64,000 bases of DNA, taken from Tolypothrix sp. NIES-4075. Its GTDB lineage: Bacteria > Cyanobacteriota > Cyanobacteriia > Cyanobacteriales > Nostocaceae. The stretch covers positions 124,001 through 188,000 of the forward strand of contig NZ_BDUC01000002.1 of the NCBI RefSeq assembly GCF_002218085.1, read 5' to 3'. The number at the start of each line of letters is the position of its first letter. The stretch's first letter is position 1. The notes below the pieces were generated by a model. That model was not told the origin of the DNA and did not search any database. It worked only from the letters and a program-made list of their open reading frames with translations. Both the position numbers and the translations under genes were made by a program. This document shows, piece after piece, positions 43,039 to 50,270 of this stretch.

Positions 43039-43590
43039 CTAAGACGATTGCAGTTGTTCGAGTTTTGCGAGAACTTCTGTACTGTGGATGCTTGGATTGA
43101 CTTTGACAAAAGTCTCGCGGAGGATGCCGTTTGGATCGATGATAAAGCTGTGGCGCATGGAGACAAAGCCAATCCAAGAACCGTAAGCTTTACTAACCGA
43201 TCCGGTGGTATCAGCCAGTAAGGGGAATTTTAACCCTTCTGAATCACAAAATTCGGCGTGTGAATTAACGTCATCAGCACTGACACCGATAATTTGCGCG
43301 TTTTTTTCCACGTATTTGGGCAAGTCTTGCTGAAAACGACGCGCTTCTATGGTGCAACCAGCGGTGAAGTCTTTGGGATAAAAGTAGAGGACTGTCCACT
43401 TACCACGCAAGTCAGACAGAGAAATTTCACCATCACCAGTGTTGGTTGGCAAGGTAAATAAAGGTGCGGGTTGATTAATTGCTGGGAGTTTGCCTCCTAA
43501 AGCATTAGCAGCAGGGGTAAAATTCAACCAAGTAATGACAGCAAAGCAGCTGGCAAATAATATACTCAAAAAAGTGCGACGATAAATCAT
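43039..43590 (-). CDS. Exported PrxQ/BCP-type peroxiredoxin
   Basis: 183 residues. The N-terminal segment (FLSILFASCFAVITWLNFTPAANA) is a signal peptide or anchor, placing it in the periplasm or thylakoid lumen. Thioredoxin-fold core: PAPLFTLPTNTGDGEISLSD, YFYPKDFTAGCTIEARRFQQD with the peroxidatic Cys, and VSADDVNSHAEFCDSEGLKF. The Cys usually five residues after the peroxidatic one in classical PrxQ is Arg here (GCTIEAR), so a resolving Cys, if any, would be the one in AEFCDSEG. Reduces peroxides using thioredoxin-like donors. Confidence 0.9.
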   Translation of the reverse strand: MIYRRTFLSILFASCFAVITWLNFTPAANALGGKLPAINQPAPLFTLPTNTGDGEISLSDLRGKWTVLYFYPKDFTAGCTIEARRFQQDLPKYVEKNAQIIGVSADDVNSHAEFCDSEGLKFPLLADTTGSVSKAYGSWIGFVSMRHSFIIDPNGILRETFVKVNPSIHSTEVLAKLEQLQSS

Positions 43591-43646
43591 GTGCAGACCA
43601 AAATTACAACTTTACATAAGTTTACAATTTTTGGTGGCTGCTATTC

Positions 43647-43889
43647 TCACTCTTTGTGAGATATATCCGGGGTGTCTGTGCTTTCGATGTATTGGCTATC
43701 GAGGAGAAAGGTTCCCTTAGCAAAACGGATACCCCAATATCCTCCGGGACGACGGTCAATGACTGTCCCTTCTTCGCCTATATGAATAACATCGGGGGGG
43801 CGCAGCATGGGCATGGGGTCAGCGGTTTTTACGTAGGGCGGTAGTGCTACAACTCGGACTTTACTATTAATGGCGAATTCTGTGGACAT
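43647..43889 (-). CDS. sipA: Regulatory protein SipA (DUF3148)
   Basis: 80 residues. Small SH3-like fold; conserved VRVVALPPYVKTADPMPMLR and GEEGTVIDRRPGGYWGIRFA followed by KGTFLLDSQYIE. SipA binds the photosynthesis-stress histidine kinase NblS in unicellular cyanobacteria. That kinase is not in this window. Confidence 0.82.
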   Translation of the reverse strand: MSTEFAINSKVRVVALPPYVKTADPMPMLRPPDVIHIGEEGTVIDRRPGGYWGIRFAKGTFLLDSQYIESTDTPDISHKE

Positions 43890-43967
43890 AGTTTAGGCAT
43901 GAGCTTTTAGACTTCAGAATATACCAACAAAGCGATCGCTCAAGGAATAACGCAATTTATTGCGTTA

Positions 43968-44333
43968 CTACTGATGGGCGTTTTTTTTCAAATCGTTTAC
44001 AGAAACGACTTCTAAAGCTCTAGCATGAGTTGCTGATAGTATAACTGGTGGAGCAACACCAGCTTCTTCAGCTTCTTGCCAGCGAGAAGCACATAAACAC
44101 CAGCGATCGCCTGCTTTCAAACCGGGAAATTGATATTCTGGATGTGGGGTACTCAAATCGTTACCACGCGACTTGGTAAACTCTAGAAATTCGGCTGTAA
44201 CCTGAGCGCAAATAACGTGTACCCCAAAATCTTGACCACCTGTGCGACAAAATCCGTCGCGGTAATATCCAGTCATGGGGGAAGTGCAGCAAGACTCAAG
44301 TTCTCCACCAAGTACGTTTTTAGCTTCTGTCAT
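43968..44333 (-). CDS. DUF2237 family protein
   Basis: 121 residues. Pattern typical of the family: NVLGGELESCCTSPMTGYYR, GFCRTGGQDFGVHVICAQVT, FLEFTKSRGNDLSTP and GLKAGDRWCLCASRWQEA. Several conserved Cys suggest metal or redox chemistry, but no function is established. Confidence 0.88.
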   Translation of the reverse strand: MTEAKNVLGGELESCCTSPMTGYYRDGFCRTGGQDFGVHVICAQVTAEFLEFTKSRGNDLSTPHPEYQFPGLKAGDRWCLCASRWQEAEEAGVAPPVILSATHARALEVVSVNDLKKNAHQ

Positions 44334-44731
44334 TGTTAATTCCTTTCTCTAAAAGTCATAACTTGCTTTATTATCGCTTTTTCATCACATGAGTTACAAA
44401 CAATGAGTTTTCTGACAATTTTGCGTCAGTCCTAATTAAATTAATTAGGTAAAAACTCTTGATTCAAATTTATTAAGGTGGGGTTATGAGTGATACTTAA
44501 AAGGCTTGAAATTAATCGATGTCTCCAGGTGAATTTTTCTGGTTGTCCAAAAAATTTGCGCGATGGTGCGATAGTACCCGCCTGGGCGCGATCACAAGCA
44601 AGATTGTCAAGATTGTTGATATGGTATGAGAAGGATAACTTGCTCTAACCCCACTTACTTGTGTTAATTTTTCTTTTGTTTCGGTTGAGTAAGAGGCTGT
44701 CTCTAAAGAAATGTAAAGAAAACATAACAAG
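44334..44731. other. Intergenic region with MITE-end remnant
   Basis: About 400 bp with no credible gene. TGCGTCAGTCCTA at 44422-44434 matches the 14533-14625 MITE end at 12 of 13 bases, followed by ATTAAATTAATTAGG. A 72-codon minus frame at 44512-44730 lacks features and is not called. Confidence 0.55.
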
Positions 44732-45033
44732 GCGATCGCCTGAATCGATTTGGCGACTGCAATTGTGATTTCTGCGAGCGCCGAAGTTATTTTTGCGCTA
44801 GCATTTGCTATTTCGGCGCTAGCATTTGCTATTTCGGCGCTAGCATTTGCTATTTCGGCGAACGCATTTGTTATTTCGGCGCTCGCAATTGCTATTTCGG
44901 CGCTCGCAATTGCTATTTCGGCGATCGCAATTGCTATTTCGGCGATCGCAATTGCTATTTCGGCGCTCGCATTTGCTATTTCGGCGATCGCAATTGCTAT
45001 TTCGGCGCTCGCAATTGCTATTTCGGCGATCGC
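44732..45033 (+). repeat. 21-bp minisatellite of phased HIP1 and HIP1-like octamers
   Basis: Octamers occur exactly every 21 bp from 44732 to 45026 (15 units). The first three units (GCGATCGC, GCGACTGC, GCGAGCGC) are diverged. The rest are GCGCTAGC (44795, 44816, 44837), GCGAACGC (44858), GCGCTCGC (44879, 44900, 44963, 45005) and GCGATCGC (44921, 44942, 44984, 45026), each followed by [A]ATTTGCTATTTCG-like spacer. The period equals two DNA helical turns and seven codons, so two forward frames stay open (ALAFAIS-type and LLFRRSQ-type heptads). No ATG or ribosome site supports translation. Confidence 0.93.
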
Positions 45034-45185
45034 TCAGTGGCAGTTTCAGGTAACATAAAGATGCGATCGCACAAATTGTTCATAAATGCGTTGGCGTAGC
45101 CCGCAGGCATCGCATCAAAAAGCAATCGCAGTTTGTCCATGACAAAGAGCCGGACTGCGCCGCCTCTTTATCTAATTCCGCTAAA

Positions 45186-45259
<74 letters not shown>

Positions 45260-45305
45260 GCAACTTCCCGATTATAGCATAGTTTTTTTGAAGTCAGCAA
45301 ATATT

Positions 45306-45353
45306 TACAGCACGCGATCGCCTAATCTTATTCGCGCTCGATCGCGTGCTGTA
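45306..45353 (-). terminator. 15-bp perfect stem hairpin containing HIP1
   Basis: TACAGCACGCGATCG and CGATCGCGTGCTGTA are exact reverse complements around an 18-nt loop. Five bases separate it from the stop of the gene at 45359-46852, so it is a likely terminator for that gene. Each arm carries a HIP1 core. Confidence 0.7.
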
Positions 45354-45358
45354 ACTAA

Positions 45359-46852
45359 TTATTTGAGTTTTTTATATGCTGCTGTAAGCAACTGTTGTGC
45401 TTCAGCGTAAGCGGTTGTTCCAGGTTTAATAGTTCTTAGTTGATTAATGATACCTTGCATTTCGCCTTTAAATTGATTGCGATCGCTTGGGGGTGAAGCG
45501 ATTAAATTTTGAATTTGCCGATTCGCAGCTTTGAGAATTTCTTGTGATTCTTGTTCTGCTGAAAAGCGAGTTTGGACAATTCCCACATTGGTTTGGTATG
45601 TCGCAAGTAATTTTTGCGCTTCGAGATAACCGGGTTCTTCAACTCGGATGCTTTCTAACTGTGCGATCGCCTTTTTCCACAGTTGTTCAATTTTTTCCCA
45701 CTCAATCGCGCTGTGGGGTGGATTTTGTGAAGCTTTCGCGGCAGCAAAGGCAAATTGCTTGGCACTTTCTATTAATGTACCGCTGCGTTGATCGACAACA
45801 CTACTAATTTTTATTTGGTAGCTGGTGAGTAACTTTTGTGCCTCAAGATAGCGTGGATTTTCCTGAGGAATTTCGCCCAGACGAGTAATAGCTTGTTGCC
45901 ATAATTGAGATGCTGCTTGTGGTTGCTTTTGTTTAGTTTGCTCCGCTTCGATATCAAATTCTTGCGCTGCGGCAATAAATGTACCGATGCGAGCATTTTC
46001 AAAGTCGCGTTTATAAGCTTTGAGTTTGATTTCGGCGGTTTCGGCAGAAAGAGTTACATTAGGTAATTGTTCTAAAGAATCAATTGCAGCTTGCCAAGAG
46101 GCAATAGCTTTCTCTCGCTCTGAAGCATTTTTTGCTTGTTGATATTGCTGCTTTGCACCTTCGAGCGTTTGTTCACCTTTATTGAGTGACCCAAACGCAT
46201 TCTTTTCTTGAAAAACTTTAGCATCCATCCGCGCCACCTGCTGACGAGCTTGTTCAAACTCATCTAAAGTGAACTTCCAAGTGCAAGCAAATAAACCGCA
46301 ATAAGTTTGAGGATAGTAGCCTAAAAACCAAACTGGCAAATTGTCAAGATGTTTTTGTGCTTCTTTAACTTTTCCTGCACCGCGATCGATATCAGCACTG
46401 CTAGTAGCTTTATTAACCAACTGATCTGCTTGCTCAACAGCATTAATCGCCCCACGATAGTGATAATCCATACTTATAAAGCTAGGCAAAAGTAGGATGG
46501 GTGCTTTTTCAGCAACTGGACGACGAATCATCGGAAAAGGCAAATTTACCAGCCAAATCACTCCAGCAGAACTTGTCAAAAACATCACTGTCCATTTGAG
46601 TTTGCTGAAAATACCAGGTGGTTGATTTGCTCGTGCAGCTAGCTTGAGAGCCTTTTCGCTAAATTGCGGATACACGTCAACCACAGTATCGCGCAATTCA
46701 TCTAAAGTCGCGGCATCTCCTTTACAGGAGCGCATTTTTTCCAAGCGCTTGATCACAAGTTGCTGCTCGATTTTGCTAACTTGATCGACACCACTGCAAT
46801 TTTGAACTTCAGCACGCAAGATTTCAAAAGCTCGATTGTTAAGACGGTACAT
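45359..46852 (-). CDS. Membrane-anchored helical-repeat protein, hypothetical
   Basis: 497 residues. A cytoplasmic N-terminal part (about 1-80) with AFEILRAEVQNCSGVDQVSK, one membrane helix near 88-105 (WTVMFLTSSAGVIWLVNLPF), then a long helical region. Similar units recur: PRYLEAQKLLTSYQIKIS and PGYLEAQKLLATYQTNVG, with W-E/WKKAIAQLESI in between, suggesting TPR-like repeats of about 75 residues. A Cys pair lies in YPQTYCGLFACTW. Family not recognised; probably a cyanobacterial conserved protein. Confidence 0.75.
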   Translation of the reverse strand: MYRLNNRAFEILRAEVQNCSGVDQVSKIEQQLVIKRLEKMRSCKGDAATLDELRDTVVDVYPQFSEKALKLAARANQPPGIFSKLKWTVMFLTSSAGVIWLVNLPFPMIRRPVAEKAPILLLPSFISMDYHYRGAINAVEQADQLVNKATSSADIDRGAGKVKEAQKHLDNLPVWFLGYYPQTYCGLFACTWKFTLDEFEQARQQVARMDAKVFQEKNAFGSLNKGEQTLEGAKQQYQQAKNASEREKAIASWQAAIDSLEQLPNVTLSAETAEIKLKAYKRDFENARIGTFIAAAQEFDIEAEQTKQKQPQAASQLWQQAITRLGEIPQENPRYLEAQKLLTSYQIKISSVVDQRSGTLIESAKQFAFAAAKASQNPPHSAIEWEKIEQLWKKAIAQLESIRVEEPGYLEAQKLLATYQTNVGIVQTRFSAEQESQEILKAANRQIQNLIASPPSDRNQFKGEMQGIINQLRTIKPGTTAYAEAQQLLTAAYKKLK

Positions 46853-47021
46853 ACACGCTTATAGGTAACTAATAATTCTAGTGTTCCCACTTGCGGCTGG
46901 TAACTTACCAGAATACTGAGTGCTATATTCACCGTTTTGCGAATATAACTCTAGACGGTTAAAACTAAAGCGCCACTATCGTTAGTATTTAGAAAATGTT
47001 GAAAAAATTATCCTAGATATA

Positions 47022-47801
47022 ATGTCAACTGCTTTAATAACTGGTGCTTCTGGTGGTATTGGTAAAGCCTTTGCCGAAGAACTTGCTAAACGCAACACAA
47101 ATCTTGTTTTAGTTGCTCGTTCCGAAGAAAAACTGAAGGAATTAGCCTCACAATTGCAAGAAAAACACAAAATTCAAGTAGATATTATTGTCTTAGACCT
47201 CACAGAAACTGGGGCTACCGATGCTCTATTTAACTTCACGAAAGAAAAAGGATTAACAATTGATTTGTTAATCAACAACGCTGGTTTTGCAGAGTATGGT
47301 GATTTTGCCGAAACAGAGGGAGAACGGCAAGTTAAAATAGTGCAATTAAACATTCTCGCATTAGTAGATTTAACTCATAAATTTTTGCCTTTGATGCGGC
47401 AACGTCGTTCTGGAAGCATTATTAATGTATCTTCCCTGACCGCATTTCAACCGATGCCTTACCTTTCTGTTTATGCTGCCAGCAAAGCGTTTATTGTCAG
47501 TTTTAGTCAGGCATTGTGGGCAGAAAATCGTCAACATGGCGTGCGGGTGCTAGTTACTTGCCCAGGACCAGTTGAGACAAACTTTTTCACAGTAGCTAAA
47601 TTCCCCCCAGCCCTTGCCGCTAGAACAAATAAAATATCTACTTCAGAAGCAGTAGTGCGCGAATCTCTAAAAGCTTTGGAAAGGAAAGATTCTATCGCTG
47701 TTATTGGCGGTATTACTACTCACTTAATCACTAAATTAACTCCGTTCGTTCCGCGCAAAACTCTACTAAATATTTTGGAAAAACAGTTTAAGGTGGGTTA
47801 G
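47022..47801 (+). CDS. Short-chain dehydrogenase/reductase
   Basis: 259 residues. Classical SDR: cofactor loop ALITGASGGIGKAFAEELAK, NNAG motif in LLINNAGFAEYGDF, and the catalytic S-Y-K as INVSSLTAF...YLSVYAASKAF. The Arg after the second strand (VLVARSEEKLKEL) suggests NADPH. C-terminal LLNILEKQFKVG. Substrate cannot be deduced; similar to the DltE/SDR3-type oxidoreductases. Confidence 0.92.
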   Translation: MSTALITGASGGIGKAFAEELAKRNTNLVLVARSEEKLKELASQLQEKHKIQVDIIVLDLTETGATDALFNFTKEKGLTIDLLINNAGFAEYGDFAETEGERQVKIVQLNILALVDLTHKFLPLMRQRRSGSIINVSSLTAFQPMPYLSVYAASKAFIVSFSQALWAENRQHGVRVLVTCPGPVETNFFTVAKFPPALAARTNKISTSEAVVRESLKALERKDSIAVIGGITTHLITKLTPFVPRKTLLNILEKQFKVG

Positions 47802-47900
47802 TTGATAGTTGATAGGGGGCATTGGTAATGGATAATTGGTAATTGGTAATTGGTAATTGGACTTTTCCCCATTCTCCATTCCCCTTTCCCCATTACCCTA
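47802..47900. repeat. Short tandem repeats (TTGATAG, GGTAATT)
   Basis: GTTGATAGTTGATAGG, then TAATTGGTAATTGGTAATTGG, then CATTCCCCTTTCCCC; fills the whole gap between two convergent genes. Confidence 0.85.
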
Positions 47901-48680
47901 TTACATATACCTTGTCAACTGCACGCGATATCTATCTTTTTTGGTGACGGCAATTTCGCCAATTTCTAAGCGTCCTTTACCGCGAATGGCGATTAAGTCA
48001 CCAGATTTAACTTGAGAACTTGCTTGGGTGATATCCTTCCAGTTGACGCGAACATCACCAGAGTCGATTAAATCAACCATTTTGCTGCGAGACATGCCAA
48101 AACCAGCGGAAGCGATCGCATCTAACCTTAAAGAAGCTTCGACGGTGGTTAATTCTTTCTTCTTCGGTTCGCGAATCTTTAACTCGCTGACATCAATCTG
48201 CTGAGTTTTTACCGGAACCGATCGCACTTGTTGGAGATTCATTCCTAAAAATTCTACCAACTCTGGCACGACAATTGCCTGCGCTCCTCGTTCGCCGAGT
48301 ACAATCACATCGCCAGTTTTTTCGCGGACAATGCCAGTACCTAGCATAGCGCCTAAAAAGTCGCGGTGAGTGGCAGTATCAAAGAGGAAATTTCCAGCAA
48401 TTTCTAAGACAGCGATCGCAACTTGAGATTGATCTAAAGGCATTTCCGAACGAGCGATCGCTATTCTTTGGCGTTCAGCTTGCGGATATCCACCCCACGC
48501 CACCAATTGTACCTCTGTTAAACGGCTAAACACGCGCTGAATTTCCGCCAACTCAGGAGGAGACAAAAAATCCGTCAAAACAACTTCCCAAGTTTTGATT
48601 GCTTGATCCGCTTGATCGATTACACGCGCTACAGTATCTCGATTTTCAACACCCTTTAAAATTTCTTCTCTTGGCAACAT
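47901..48680 (-). CDS. Photosystem II S4 domain protein
   Basis: 259 residues, YlmH-like. The N-terminal region is conserved (LPREEILKGVENRDTVARVI, LAEIQRVFSRLTEVQLVAWG, GYPQAERQRIAIARSE). An RNA-binding S4 domain lies at about 180-245 (LRLDAIASAGFGMSRSKMVD, VNWKDITQASSQVKSGDLIA). Cyanobacterial and plastid members carry the PSII S4 name; the molecular role is probably RNA- or ribosome-related. Confidence 0.9.
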   Translation of the reverse strand: MLPREEILKGVENRDTVARVIDQADQAIKTWEVVLTDFLSPPELAEIQRVFSRLTEVQLVAWGGYPQAERQRIAIARSEMPLDQSQVAIAVLEIAGNFLFDTATHRDFLGAMLGTGIVREKTGDVIVLGERGAQAIVVPELVEFLGMNLQQVRSVPVKTQQIDVSELKIREPKKKELTTVEASLRLDAIASAGFGMSRSKMVDLIDSGDVRVNWKDITQASSQVKSGDLIAIRGKGRLEIGEIAVTKKDRYRVQLTRYM

Positions 48681-48815
48681 TCTTAAAAGTTGTTAATTGT
48701 TGGTTGTTAGTTGTTAGTTGTTAGTTCTTGGTTATTAGTTGTTGGTTGCTGGTTGTTGGTTGTTAGTTGTTGGTTGACGGTTATCCACTATCAACTATCA
48801 ACTAACCACTATCAA
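48681..48815. repeat. Short tandem repeats (TTGTTAG)
   Basis: TTGTTAGTTGTTAGTTGTT-type heptads on the left and CTATCAACTATCAACTA units on the right. The arms are complementary, so a long imperfect hairpin is possible. Confidence 0.88.
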
Positions 48816-49322
48816 CTAACTAACTGTTGTGTCCGCGTAACCCTGAAGATTTTCTGGATCGAACTGACGTAAAACGCGGGTTGCTTGACGGGTAACATTT
48901 TCAGAATTCTGAACCACAATCAAGTATTTGCCAGCATCCAAACGGTTGCGGTAGGGTAAAGCATCACCACCGCCGATAATTAAACCGACTCCACCACCAG
49001 AAACTACACTACCCAAAGCACCACTAACAGCACCTAGCAATCCGCCAATAATATGATTACCAATTTCACCTGCCCAAGCAAAGGTTTCTAAACCGGTGAT
49101 GAAGCTGAAGGTAAAACCAGCAAAAAAGCCGAATGGCACAAGCCAAACAGCCATCAGCCGCACTTGCTTTTTAGCTTCTTCGTTGGGGTCAATTAAGCCA
49201 AACTCGTCCGCACTTTTGTACCCCCTACCCAGGATAGTACTTTTTATGCCTTCTTTTTCTAACGCTAAGTAAGCAGCTTCGGCTTGGATGCGATCTGGTA
49301 ATACGGCAACAAGGTAATTCAT
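48816..49322 (-). CDS. Glycine-zipper membrane protein, hypothetical
   Basis: 168 residues. An N-terminal alpha/beta segment (NYLVAVLPDRIQAEAAYLAL) resembles heat-induced/general-stress proteins of the DUF1269 and YflT type. Two hydrophobic stretches follow (MAVWLVPFGFFAGFTFSFI and a Gly-rich HIIGGLLGAVSGALGSVVSG), then a soluble end (DAGKYLIVVQNSENVTRQAT). Function unknown. Confidence 0.75.
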   Translation of the reverse strand: MNYLVAVLPDRIQAEAAYLALEKEGIKSTILGRGYKSADEFGLIDPNEEAKKQVRLMAVWLVPFGFFAGFTFSFITGLETFAWAGEIGNHIIGGLLGAVSGALGSVVSGGGVGLIIGGGDALPYRNRLDAGKYLIVVQNSENVTRQATRVLRQFDPENLQGYADTTVS

Positions 49323-49674
49323 TGATCAACAACACTATTCTCTAATAGAAACTTCCCTCTAACTACCAGCCTACCAGTGTCCGTCGATTCAATGCCTATG
49401 CCAAAAGACTGGGGAGGGTGAGTGGGCAGTGGTGAGTGGTGAAATAAAAATTTTCTACTCCCTACTCCCCATTCCCCACTCCCCCAACTCTAGAGCCAGT
49501 CGCACGGGGCTGTGCAGATAGCGTTCGTGACCTCCAAGGGCGCACTGGCTCCTCAACGCGCTTAACAAAGCAGCACTGTGAGCCAGCGCGGTCTTGGGGG
49601 TCTCCCCCACTCGCTGTTGCCGCGTGCATAGAGAAGGGGCGCTGGACTCACCATTCCCCACTCCCCACTTCTGC
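49323..49674. repeat. Repeat-filled intergenic region
   Basis: 352 bp. Contains GGGGAGGGTGAGTGGGCAGT and CCCCATTCCCCACTCCCCC tracts around a GC-rich core (49495-49640) with inverted pieces such as GGTCTTGGGGGTCTCCCCCA. The 14-mer CGTTCGTGACCTCC (49522-49535) is the reverse complement of a segment inside the hybrid-kinase insert at 40577. No gene is credible despite an open frame at 49455-49661. Confidence 0.8.
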
Positions 49675-50052
49675 TTACTTCAGCAAATCCAAAGGCTGAC
49701 AAAAATTGTTCACGCCTTGTTTGAGGACATAAATTAAAACTGGCGTTGCTAAAATCTGAGGAAACGCCGGCATTGTTTTAAGATGTTCCATCATCTCTTT
49801 AACTGAACCATCAAGCAAGTCACCACGAAATTCTTCTTGACAAATCACAGCACGCCATTTTCTCGCCAAAGCATCTAACCATTCTGAATTTGCTCTTTCT
49901 GGTTCTTGTCCCGCCTTAATGGCTAGCGTCATTGCTGCATCTTCTAAATCTCCCTCACAGTCCTCAATTAAGTCAAGTGCTTCCATTGCTTTGGGATTAT
50001 CTGCCAATTGAGAACGGAACTGTGCAATTTCTTGGGATGTAACTGTAGTCAT
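49675..50052 (-). CDS. Conserved cyanobacterial hypothetical protein
   Basis: 125 residues, acidic and helical: TSQEIAQFRSQLADNPKAME, ALDLIEDCEGDLEDAAMTLA, EWLDALARKWRAVICQ and MPAFPQILATPVLIYVLKQG. No signal peptide; the C-terminal hydrophobic helix is short. I do not recognise a characterised family. Confidence 0.75.
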   Translation of the reverse strand: MTTVTSQEIAQFRSQLADNPKAMEALDLIEDCEGDLEDAAMTLAIKAGQEPERANSEWLDALARKWRAVICQEEFRGDLLDGSVKEMMEHLKTMPAFPQILATPVLIYVLKQGVNNFCQPLDLLK

Positions 50053-50129
50053 GAGATTATTTTTTACTAGCCGAGCGGTTGACCACTCAGCTATGTTATT
50101 CCAATTTGACTCCCAGAATCAAAAAATCT

Positions 50130-50270
50130 GCTGTAAGAGAGAGGAGGGAGGTGGGGAGGGGGGAAGGGGGAGAGGGGGGGGAGGGGGAGACAAGGGGGAT
50201 AAGGAGACAATGCCCACTATCGACCATCCACTATCGACCATCCACTATCCACTATCCACGCTCCAACTAA
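50130..50270. repeat. G-rich and TATCCAC repeats
   Basis: GGAGGTGGGGAGGGGGGAAG-like purine tract followed by ATCGACCATCCACTATCGAC units, between the hypothetical at 49675 and tolC. Confidence 0.8.

Noticed and set aside
44512..44730. 72-codon minus-strand frame
   Set aside because: No motif or ribosome site; contains intergenic repeat fragments.
44732..45033. Possible CRISPR array
   Set aside because: The 21-bp units have no variable spacers of CRISPR size and no cas genes are near.
48681..48815. Possible CRISPR array
   Set aside because: The units are 7 bp without unique spacers; they are short tandem repeats.
49455..49661. 68-codon minus-strand frame
   Set aside because: Runs through dispersed repeats; not conserved-looking.
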